Shown here one piece after another: positions 32,648-41,813 of a DNA stretch of 64,000 nucleotides. The notes under the pieces were generated by a model. The model saw only the letters and a program-made list of their open reading frames with translations, had not been told where the DNA came from and did no database searches. This DNA comes from Haematococcus lacustris. Lineage: Eukaryota; Chlorophyta; Chlorophyceae; Chlamydomonadales; Haematococcaceae. The position numbers and the translations under genes were made by a program. Each line of letters opens with the position of its first letter. Position 1 is the first letter of the stretch. The stretch lies in contig JASKMD010000016.1 in NCBI GenBank assembly GCA_030144725.1, positions 2,969,567 through 3,033,566 of the forward strand, written 5' to 3'.

Positions 32648-35580
32648 GCGCCCCTTCCCCCCCCGACCCACTGCCCAGGGCCACCAAGCTAGCCTCGCTG
32701 CCCACCCGGCTGCTGACCCAGCTGCTGCTGCCTGAGGGGCCGGCGGGGGTCAGGGGGTAGGAGGCCAGGCAGGGGCCAAGGCTGGGCTGCCCCTCACCTG
32801 CGCCACCACACGCAAAGACACCCCACCACACCACATAGCATCTGGGTTGAGCTTTCACTGGTGCAGCATGCGCTACCATTCCCTACTACCATGCATGCAA
32901 GCCATGCAAGCCATGCAAGCCATGCAGCGCACCTTTCCCCTCAGCCTCCCCACTGCTCCTTCCACTGCCGGCCCTCCTGCTGCTGCTCAACAGAGCACAG
33001 GGCGCCTTACCCTCCCCGCCCTCCCAACCGCCGCCAACCACCCACCCCCCCAGGCTGACCTCCTTGCTGCTGCTGCTGCTGCTGCTGCTCTGGCGGTGCC
33101 GGCGGTAGGGGCTGCTGGTGAGCCTGGGCAGCAGCCCCTCCCACACCAGGGTCATGGGCTGGGACCCCTGGCTGCTGGCCTCCGACACGGAGCTGGCCAC
33201 ACTGCAGGCGGCCAGGATGACCTCCCCCTCCCCCCCCTGCCTGCCTCCCCCCTCCCCCCCCTGCTGCTTGATTGCGGCTGGCCCCGGGGCATGGGAAGTC
33301 AGGGGGTGCAGGACGCATGCAGGGCTGGCAGGGGCGGTGGGGGGGGTCAGGAATGGCGTGGCGGCCCCTGCCTTTGCCTTTGCATTAGCTGCTGCTGCAT
33401 CGGCTGCTGCTGCTGTCAAGGGGGGGGCAGCAGCGGGCGGTGCTGGTGGGGTGGGTGCCCTCAGCAGCCCTGGTCCTGGCCCCCCCCGTGGCTGCTGGCA
33501 GCAGCTGCCCCTCAACTATGGGGTGGTAGGCCAGAGGGCGGAGGAGGGACGAGATGGTCAGGTTCCAGCGCCTGCCCCAGAACTCCCCCAGTGAAGGCGC
33601 CTGTGGGGCAGGCCAGTAGCACAGGCTGAGTGGAGTAGCAGGAAAAGAGAGGGAAAACAGTCCGGTGTCAGGAGTTGAACCCAGGGGAACGCAGTGCAGG
33701 AGAGGGGTTTGAACCCAGTACCTGGACAGACAGAACACTGGTGTGCTGGCATTGTTTTGGCCAGGGTGCAGGTCGTTGCTGAGGAGGTGCATGAGTAAAT
33801 GAGGAATGAGTGAATGAGGAGGTGCATGAGTAAATGAGGAATGAGTGAATGAGGAGGTGCATGAGTGAATGAGAGGGGAAGGGGGCTGGTGAGGCTGGAG
33901 GGGGCCTAGTCTGAAGGGGAGAGGGGGGCGGGGGGTACAGGGCCTGCTTGTGGGGTGTGGGGTAGGGGTAAGGGTAGGGGTGCTATTGGGTGCACTGGGA
34001 GCTGGGGTAGGGTGGCATGGGGAATGTCATGTCGTATTCTACATAGTCTATGTGTTCAGAGCACGCTGCTGTGCTGCAGTGTTTTTTTTTTCGTTTGGCG
34101 ACTTTCGAATTTTATAGCGCAAAGTGACATGGCCCAGGCTCAAACCCTCAATTTCATAGCTCGTCATAGTCTATGTATTCAGAGAACGCTGCTGTGTTGG
34201 TCCATCAGGGTTGCTCCAGCCCTGCGGCCAGTAAGGGCTTGTGTTGACATGCAGTGTGGCCACTTTTGCTGCAGCAATTGCCTTTTGAATTTTGGGTGTG
34301 TGGGGAAGGCAGGGAGGCTGTGGACCTAGGGTGCACGTGTTGGGGGGGTGGGGGGGTCCTAGGGGGGGTGGGTTGGGGGTGTTGGAGTAAGGAGGTTGAG
34401 GTCAGTCAGACCATCAGGGTTTTTAAGGAGTACTTGACTTAAGTGTGAGGCAGTTTTAGTTCGCGCTCTACGGTAGGGCCTTTACTGCGGTTTTTGTCCG
34501 GTCGAGCCCATTCCTCTAACAAGTGCTGTGCTGTAGTGCAAGTGTTGTAGTGCCTTTAGAGTGCTGGAAGGCAGGGAGGTTGTGGACCTAGGGTGGGTGG
34601 GTTTGGGGGGGGGGGTCTTGGGGGGTGGGTGGGTTGTGGGGCCGTTCAGACCACACACCATGAAGGGGTTGCCACACACCATGAAGGGGTTGTTGAAGTG
34701 CGGCTCCGCCTCAATGCCCCACCCCACCAGCGCCACTGCGTCTAGCAGGTCCCCCATGCCTGCCACTTGCAGCCACAGGGTCACTCCTGTGCATGTGCCA
34801 GTCACACCACGAGCATGTACATCGTCACACCTGTGACGGCCTCTTGTGGTGCGCAGGAGGTCCTGGTGCCTGCCCACCTCCCCTGCCTGCCCCCCACAAC
34901 CATTTTCTCAGAAGCCTGCTGCCAACCTGTTTCCTATCTGCTGCCCTGCATCCGATCACACCCCTACCTGCCGCTGCCCCGCCACTTCCCACTGCTGCTG
35001 GCCTGCTTCCCTGGCCCCCCTGCCTGCCCCACCCCGCTAACCCCCCACACCCACCGCTCAGGTAGTCCCCTGCTCCCCTGGCCCCCCTGCCTAGCCCCCA
35101 TGCCTGCCCTCCTGCCTGCCCCTCCCTGCCCGCCCCTCCGGCCCTCCTGCCTGCCCTCCTGCCCGCCTTTCTCACCCACCCACCTGCTCCCTTGGCCCCC
35201 CTGCCTGGCCCCCCTGCCTTAACCCCCCTGCCTGCCCCTCTCACCCACCGCTCAGGTAGTACAGCGCCAGCCGGCCAATCTGTGCCAGGGCGGGGGCCAG
35301 CCAGGCAGTGGCCAGCAGGGAGCCGGCTGCACCTCCCAGGCCCTTGTCCAGCCTGGAGGCAGAGCCCGCCGGGCCGCCTGGCAGGGCCTGCTGCGCTGGG
35401 CTGACGCCTGCCATGTCTGCCTGCTGCCCCAGCTGCTGAGTGCACGCCTCTCCCGGCTGCTGCCCCAGCTGCTGCCCCAGGTCACCCCAGTACAGCACAG
35501 CCAGGCTGCAGAGGGAGATGGCGGCAAAGCCCAGCAGCTTGGCCAAGGCAGACGCCAGCTTGCGCGCACCCTCCCCTGCA

Positions 35581-35617
<37 letters not shown>

Positions 35618-36553
35618 GGTGGGATATGGTGTTCGCCACCTGCCCCCTTCCACAGCTCACTGCCCGCTAGCTGGCCCCAGCCCCAGCCCCAGCCCCAGCC
35701 CCAGCCCCAGCCCCAGCCCCAGCCCCAGCCCCAGCCCCAGCCCCAGCCCCAGCCCCAGCCCCAGCCCCAGCCCCAGCCCCAGCCCCAGCCCCAGCCCCAG
35801 CCCCAGCCCCAGCCCCAGCCCCAGCCCCAGCCCCAGCCCCAGCCCCAGCCCCAGCCCCAGCCCCAGCCCCAGCCCCAGCCCCAGCCCCAGCCCCAGCCGC
35901 CTGCCCCCTCTCCCAGCCTACAGGTCAACCACCCACACCCAGCCAAAGTGTCTGCCGTGTGGGACCTGTAGGCGACCAGCAGGAACATCTCAAGCAATGG
36001 CTTGGCGGCGCTCACTTGCAGCGCGCTTGCGTGGCACATGGTGCGGTCCGGTGGGGACTACCGGCAGCAGAAAAGCCCCCATGAAACGCCACCAGCCCGC
36101 CCCTTGGTTCAATTCCGCGGCTAGCACACCTCGGCCCGCGCATAAGGCCAACACCTGCACACGGCACAGGCAACACGCAGGCTGACGCGGCGAGACAAAA
36201 CGTCACCGGCAGGCCAGGTGGCCAGCCTTCGACCGACCCGAACCTCGCAGCGTGACGCCGTTTGGTGAGAGGATCACAGCGCTGGCTGAGAAGCTTGCAA
36301 AGCGCTTGACTCACAACCCTAGAGGTCCTAGAACCTGGCAGACCTTGAACGCGCAGCAGGCTAGGATGCAGCTAATTGACTGCACCGCGATGAGGTTCTG
36401 ATGGTACGACACGAAGTGAGGAGCTGCTGCAAAAAGAGCCAAGGCCACGGGACAGAGCAGGGCTGCACGGACCGCCCTCGATGCTACGTAGCGCTCCCCA
36501 GCGTACACCAAGAGCGGAGCGGCAAGCGTTGTGGCCACCAGCAGGTCGGGCAT
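30895..36553 (-). CDS. Membrane-bound O-acyltransferase, wax-synthase type (MBOAT_2-like)
   Basis: Coding pieces in order on the minus strand: 36553 to about 36300 (ATG; hydrophobic [20 protein letters not shown]), about 36005-35967 ([15 protein letters not shown]), about 35597-35260 ([20 protein letters not shown]), 34765-34680 ([16 protein letters not shown]), 33600 to about 33058 ([13 protein letters not shown], then a long linker), about 32725-32650, 32010-31893 ([12 protein letters not shown]) and about 31283-30895 ([18 protein letters not shown], ending GPWLRG). The NPF...FWGRRWN signature and the conserved His in SGLWHE are hallmarks of wax-synthase-like MBOATs, which esterify long-chain alcohols or diacylglycerol in the ER. 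An Ala/Pro/Ser insertion separates the two signatures and contains an apparent frameshift at a run of 8 C (33480-33487). Several boundaries are approximate and small exons may be missed. Confidence 0.82.
33783..33873 (+). repeat. 37-bp tandem repeat, about 2.5 copies
   Basis: GAGGAGGTGCATGAGTAAAT and the bases after it recur in tandem with small changes. Intronic in the O-acyltransferase gene. Confidence 0.9.
34303..34640 (+). repeat. Direct repeat of about 75 bp, two copies
   Basis: GGAAGGCAGGGAGGYTGTGG followed by ACCTAGGGTG and G/T-rich sequence occurs at about 34303 and again at about 34566. Both copies lie in an O-acyltransferase intron. A separate imperfect repeat around CATAGTCTATGTRTTCAGAG lies at about 34043 and 34167. 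Confidence 0.8.
35672..35898 (+). repeat. Hexanucleotide array (CCCCAG)n, about 38 units
   Basis: A nearly pure CCCCAG array on the + strand. In the minus-strand O-acyltransferase transcript it reads CTGGGG, so it is G-rich on the sense strand, inside an intron. Confidence 0.98.
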
Positions 36554-37404
36554 TTGATCGCAATTGTCACAATTGTGAATTAGCACTTGCTTCACTTTAG
36601 TTTTAGATTGTCCCAGGTGAGGTTATAGGCGCCACATGTTGATGCGACGTGCATGTCCAGCATCGCGATATTCTTTCCTACCCTCATTGTTTGTAAACTG
36701 CGGCATATAGCGCTGTGCAGCAGCACTTCTGCACCACCGCAAGGTTGCGATGCTGTAACTCAATAAGCGTCAGCGACCCAGCATACATCAAGATTGTGCA
36801 AGCCCCGAACTGCACGCTGTATGAAGTTGGGGCTCTCTGCACTACATTTACAAATGTGGTTGAACACATACACGGTTGAATGGTCACTATGTACTGTATA
36901 TATGTTATGTTTAGATTCACACTACGGATGCTATATACAGTATGGCTTACACTGCGGCAGTCTCCTTCACAATTGCACAATGTGCCATGCACATAGTTCT
37001 CAGTGCGTAAGCAACGGCACATCGACAACTGGCCGAGGAGTAGACCCTTTCAACCAGACCCTGTAGGATTGCTGAGTGCAGAGCAACCGACATACAACCG
37101 CAACAACTCCATCGCGGCCCAGCGTTAACGTCTCCAAAGGGTGTACAGGCCATTTTGCTAGGCAGCGCAGAGCACCTCGAACGTGCGAACCTGCGAAACA
37201 CACAAGCGCAGAGTTCAGGGGCACTGGCGGCCCTAGCGGGCAGTCGCCTCGTTATGTCGCGAGCTGGGCTGTTGACCCATGACTGCGCATAAACGAAGCG
37301 AAGCGCCCGTGTGTGCACACGGTACTGCTCGCCTGGCCTCGCCTCACCATTCAAGCAGTGGCTTGAGAATTGTACCTGTAGCTACCTGTGCTTGCGCTTC
37401 ATTA
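36554..37404. other. Partly AT-rich interval, no confident gene
   Basis: 5' of the O-acyltransferase gene, so its promoter should lie here. 36600-37000 is unusually AT-rich for this window (for example TATACAGTATGG near 36930). A 37347-36947 minus frame is open for about 130 codons, but without a convincing start or family match. Confidence 0.4.
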
Positions 37405-38037
37405 TCACCGCAATCCAACGACCAGTGGCGATATCTCCACCCACGCACCCACCTCCATGGGCTGCAGCTCCACGACCAGCGGCGCGCCTCCAATCGAGCT
37501 GCTCCGCTCCCAACTGAATGCCTTGCGGTTGCACTCTGGCCCCGTCTCCGGGCTATCAGCTGCCGGCGCCTGCCTGGCCCACGGTGCGGACCGTTGCGAG
37601 CGAAGCGGCGCCTGCTCCAGTCGCCGGCTGCGGTCGCGATGGCTACCTTGGACGTGCTTGCTTGGCTTGGTGCTTCCAACGCTCCCCCGGTAGCCACCAG
37701 AGCGTCCGACTGCCCATGCCGGGCATGTGTGCGTGAGCTGCGGGTGTGCCACGAGTTGCTGCGGCCCGCACATGCCGGAAGGGAACAGGGCGCTTGCGTT
37801 GTCCGCGCGCTTACTACCATCCTGTGGTGCGCGGCTGGTGCCGGAAGGCAGGGTTGTTGATGCGTGGTGGTTAGCAAGCGGTTGGTTGGAACGCGGCGGC
37901 CAAGAATCGTCCTGGTGCAGCGGCCGGTCAGCAGTAGGCCACACGCTCCTGCACCCAAACAGCCACCTCCCAGGACTTTGCCAAAGATGACCAGCTGACT
38001 GAACACCTTCACTCAGGTTTACGAAGGCAGATAACAT
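37405..38037 (-). CDS. Hypothetical protein, 210 codons, unspliced
   Basis: The minus frame from an ATG at 38037 to a TGA at 37405 is open for 210 residues with mixed composition: MLSAFVNLSEGVQSAGHLWQ at the start, SNQPLANHHASTTLPSGTS and KRADNASALFPSGMCGPQQL in the middle, and SSSIGGAPLVVELQPMEVGA near the end. A competing minus frame (38012-37344) is Arg-rich and a plus frame (37279-37860) is also open, so this is the most protein-like of three alternatives, not a secure gene. No family is recognised. Confidence 0.35.
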   Translation of the reverse strand: MLSAFVNLSEGVQSAGHLWQSPGRWLFGCRSVWPTADRPLHQDDSWPPRSNQPLANHHASTTLPSGTSRAPQDGSKRADNASALFPSGMCGPQQLVAHPQLTHTCPAWAVGRSGGYRGSVGSTKPSKHVQGSHRDRSRRLEQAPLRSQRSAPWARQAPAADSPETGPECNRKAFSWERSSSIGGAPLVVELQPMEVGAWVEISPLVVGLR

Positions 38038-38303
38038 CAGTAGGCGGGGAAAGAAGCAGGCACCGAGTGTAAGCAGGTAGGGGTTGAAACAGGCAGCGGG
38101 GTTGGACAAGTTAGGCAGGATCAGGCAGGCAGGTTTTGAGGCAGGTTTAGGATAACATTGACAAAGGGTGGGATGCGGCTAGGGATGGCTCACTCCCTGC
38201 AGGATCCACCACCTTCTTCCCCACATCTGCACAGCCCACAACAGCTCGCTCACCCACCCACAACAGGCCTCCCACCAAGTTGGCACCAAGCCCGGTATTT
38301 CCC

Positions 38304-40055
38304 CTACCCCTCTGCCGCCCCCCTCCCCCCCTCCCCACCCACCCACCCCTCCCACCTCAGCGGCATGTCCTGCTTGTACTGGCTGGCACTGAGGCTGAGC
38401 TCCTTCACCGCCCCCACACCCAGGACCCCGCAGGGCTGCAGTCGCCCTAGGTCCACCTGGCAGGGCTGCGACAGATCAGGATCCTCGCCCACCTGCTCAC
38501 ACCACCGTGATGCAGGGGGTGGTAGAGGCAGGGGGCGGTAGAGGCAAGGGAGGGCAGCAAGGGGGGGCAGCAGGGGGGGGGGGAGCAGGGGGGGGCAGAG
38601 GCAGGGGGGTGTAGAGGCAAAGGGGGCAGCAGGGGGTGGCAGAGGCAGAGGGTGGGCAGCAGCAGAAGGGTGTCAGGAGCAGGTGCGAAGGGTGGTGAGG
38701 GGGCAAGAGGGGAGGCATAACCAGGGCCAGGGCAGCAAGGCCGGGGCGGCATCAAGACCCCTCCCCCTTCCACCACCCCGCAGGACCTTGCGCCAAAACA
38801 GGTAGAGTCAGTACAGCCACCCCTCCCCACCTGGCCGCTGGTCCGGGGTTCAAATCCTGACCCCCCCCACAGCTCACCTGAAACAGATGCGCCAGCCGGA
38901 CCAGCACTGAGTCAGGAGCCAGCAGCTGCCAGGTCAGCAGGGCTGCGGAGGGAGGGAGCTGGTAAGCCTCCCCCCCAAGCCTCTCTCCCTCCCCCCCCAC
39001 CTGCCCTCCCCCACCAGCACTACCCTGCCCCAGCCGCCTGTTTGGTAGAATGGAGGAGGTTGCGGTTTCAACTCCTGGGAGGGCCAATTTGTTCTCCTGA
39101 GCGGGCTGATCTGGATCTGGCTCCATGTCTGCCTGCCTGCTGGCCCTAGCCGCCTGCATGTGCTCCATGCGAGGCTGCTGCCGCTGCCGCTGCTCTTGTG
39201 GCAGTACCTCCTTAGCCTGACCCCCCTCCGCTGCAGTGGGGGGGCAGTGGTCCATGCCCAGGGCGCTGAAGCAGCGTCGCAGCCCCTCCAATCTGCCCCT
39301 AGTGCCCGCTGCTGCTGCTGCTGCTGCTGCCCCTGCTACCCCTGCTGCTGCTGCTGCCCCTGCTGCCCCCAGCTCTAGTCGAGGCCAAGAAGGTCCCATC
39401 TCCATCAAGGCCATGAGAGGGGGGTCGTTCAGCAGCTGCTGCTGCCGCCTGATCACCGAGGGGGCCAGCACCCTGCTGCTGCTGCTGCCCTGCTGCTGCT
39501 GCTGCCCCTGCTGCTGCCTGCCCCTGCCCCCCTGGCCCCCTCAGACTGAGCCTCAAGGTGTGAGGTGGGGGTGAGGCTGGGGGGGACCACCCGGCCCTGT
39601 CCTCCCACCCTGCCTGCTAGCCTAGCAGCTGCTTGTAGCCTTCGTGTCGGGCTGGTGGGCTGGGTGGGGGGGCTGGGGGGGAGGGAGGTGGGCCCCACCA
39701 CCAGGTTCATGCTGCCCCTCACGATGAGGCCGGTGCAGGCGCAGTCGCGGCAGCCGCACATGGTCTCATTCATGTTCTCACCCACTCCCCGCGAGTCATC
39801 CACCTGGAGGGTTGGGGGAGGGTTGGGGGGGGGGGGGAGGGGGAAGAGTGACGGGGGGGCGGGGGGCGGGGGGCGGGGGGGAGGAGGGGGTAGGGGGGGT
39901 GAGCGAGTGCAGAGTGTCATCTTGCAGCAGGGGTGAGGCTAGGCTCCCCCCCCACCCCCCCCCACCCCCCCCACCCCCCCCAGCCACCCACCACATTGCG
40001 GCGCTGCACCATGACCTCCAGCTGACCGTCAGCCAGAGAGGCCGCGGCCTGGGCC
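38304..40055 (-). CDS. Class II alpha-mannosidase (GH38), C-terminal part
   Basis: Four minus-strand coding pieces: 40055-39992 (ADGQLEVMVQRRNV), 39803-39699 (VDDSRGVGENMNETM, then LIVRGSMNLV), about 39472-38878 (VIRRQQQLLNDPPLMALMEM, a low-complexity insert, then LLAPDSVLVRLAHLFQ) and 38492-38304 (VGEDPDLSQPCQVDLGRLQP, then ELSLSASQYKQDMPLRW). These follow the C-terminal beta-sandwich of lysosomal-type alpha-mannosidases: D-G-x-LELMVHRR, DD-x-RGVGE-x(2)NE, LL-x(5)S-x-x-LRL-x-HLF, VGED, then a closing L-(R/K)W. The enzyme trims alpha-mannosyl residues in lysosome, vacuole or secretory pathway. The catalytic N-terminal domain is not in the sequence; it may lie in the gap at 41212-41711 or be lost. 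The Ala/Gln insert (about 39080-39390) is unusual for the family. Confidence 0.85.
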
Positions 40056-40269
40056 CTGCACCAGGCAGCAAGGGGGGTGGGGGGGTGGGGGGGTGGGGAG
40101 GGGGGAGCCAATGGCAGGGAGTGGCTGGCTTTGGAGCCCCTGGGATAAAGAACCCAAAGGGGTAAGGGGGGTGGCGTGCACACCCCCACCACATAACCCT
40201 CCCCCCCCCGCCCCATAACCCATGGTAGGGAGGGGACCTCCTTTGGACCTCTTGCACCGTAGCCCCTCT

Positions 40270-41211
40270 CCTGTAGCTATCAGGCTATCAGGCTATAAAA
40301 ACACTGTATCTATGAGGCTATAACAACAGTATAATAACTGTATAATAACAGTGTGATAACAGTACAATAACAGTACAATAACAGTATACCGTACTCTCCC
40401 ATTCGGTTCCCTATCACGAACCGTTTTTGGTCCTTTGAAAGATTTGAAAAGATCCTTATGCACAATGAACAACGCTTTCATATGTCTCTCGATCGTCAAG
40501 CGGCAGTGGTTGAGAAGTGACTACCAGACAGACCTGCAAGCTGTCAGGCCGCAACCCTACCGCACACCCTGCCCAGCCCACCTCCTGCTCTCGCACACAC
40601 CGGCAAGGCGCATGAGCACTGGTGGCAACCTGCTAGGATCATCAGGCAAGGGGGAGGCAAGCCAGGCTGGGGCAAAGGCTAAGGCGGCGGGTCAGGCCAG
40701 GCAGCAAGCAGGGTGGCTGCTTTGCCCTGGTCAAGGTCAAGGGAGGTGGGCCAGGCTGGGGCAAAGCTGGGGTCACAGGACAGGCAGGGGTGGCAACCAG
40801 GCTGGCAACCATGTCGAGGGGGGAGGGGGCGGTCAATACACAGGCAGCCGGCCAAGGCAGCCGGGGTGCTTGCATTGCCAAAGCAGCAGCATGGGTGGCT
40901 GCAGGAGCACGCATGGGTGGCTGCAGGAGCACGCAGTGCACCATGTGACGTGGTCAGGTGATAAGGCCACTAGAAGAGAGACCACGACAGGTGACAAGGT
41001 GGATCATATGATTTTGATGCGAGATCAATGGTGGTGGGAGGCGTGATTATTTCTATGCACGAAGATGTTTTCACAACTTGACCATTGAACTGGAACTTGA
41101 ACCAATGAGAAATATAGGTCGGGAATGATAAATTAGTTTTCAAGGCCTCGGAATCGGTACGGAGACTATATATAGGTAATAAAAGTATAATGACAGTATA
41201 GCTATCAGGCT
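40270..41211. other. AT-richer interval flanked by short TAGCTATCAGGCT repeats
   Basis: TAGCTATCAGGCT occurs at 40276-40288 and again at 41199-41211, directly at the gap edge. In between are AT-rich runs with ATAACAGTATAATAAC-type repeats (40320-40390), then a plus frame (40435-41046) with Gly/Gln/Ala-rich sequence. No gene is called. It may be a repeat insertion or an intron of the alpha-mannosidase gene. Confidence 0.5.
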
Positions 41212-41711
41212 NNNNNNNNNNNNNNNNNNNNNNNNNNNNNNNNNNNNNNNNNNNNNNNNNNNNNNNNNNNNNNNNNNNNNNNNNNNNNNNNNNNNNNNNN
41301 NNNNNNNNNNNNNNNNNNNNNNNNNNNNNNNNNNNNNNNNNNNNNNNNNNNNNNNNNNNNNNNNNNNNNNNNNNNNNNNNNNNNNNNNNNNNNNNNNNNN
41401 NNNNNNNNNNNNNNNNNNNNNNNNNNNNNNNNNNNNNNNNNNNNNNNNNNNNNNNNNNNNNNNNNNNNNNNNNNNNNNNNNNNNNNNNNNNNNNNNNNNN
41501 NNNNNNNNNNNNNNNNNNNNNNNNNNNNNNNNNNNNNNNNNNNNNNNNNNNNNNNNNNNNNNNNNNNNNNNNNNNNNNNNNNNNNNNNNNNNNNNNNNNN
41601 NNNNNNNNNNNNNNNNNNNNNNNNNNNNNNNNNNNNNNNNNNNNNNNNNNNNNNNNNNNNNNNNNNNNNNNNNNNNNNNNNNNNNNNNNNNNNNNNNNNN
41701 NNNNNNNNNNN
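41212..41711. other. Assembly gap, 500 N
   Basis: Exactly 500 N, the usual placeholder for a gap of unknown size. It lies between the diverging alpha-mannosidase and MutY genes and probably hides the 5' ends of both. Confidence 0.99.
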
Positions 41712-41813
41712 TGTCATTTCGGACAGCTCAATCAGCTCCGACCAGGAAGTGTCCACGAACAAGGCGCCCGGTGCGTCGCTGTGCGTAACAAGACGATAGG
41801 ACACGTGCGAGTT

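Noticed and set aside
35482..36185. Trp-Gly and Pro-Ser repeat frames
   Set aside because: Products of the CCCCAG array in the O-acyltransferase intron.
36947..37860. Overlapping frames of 130-220 codons on both strands
   Set aside because: At most one can be real; only the 38037-37405 frame was kept, at low confidence.
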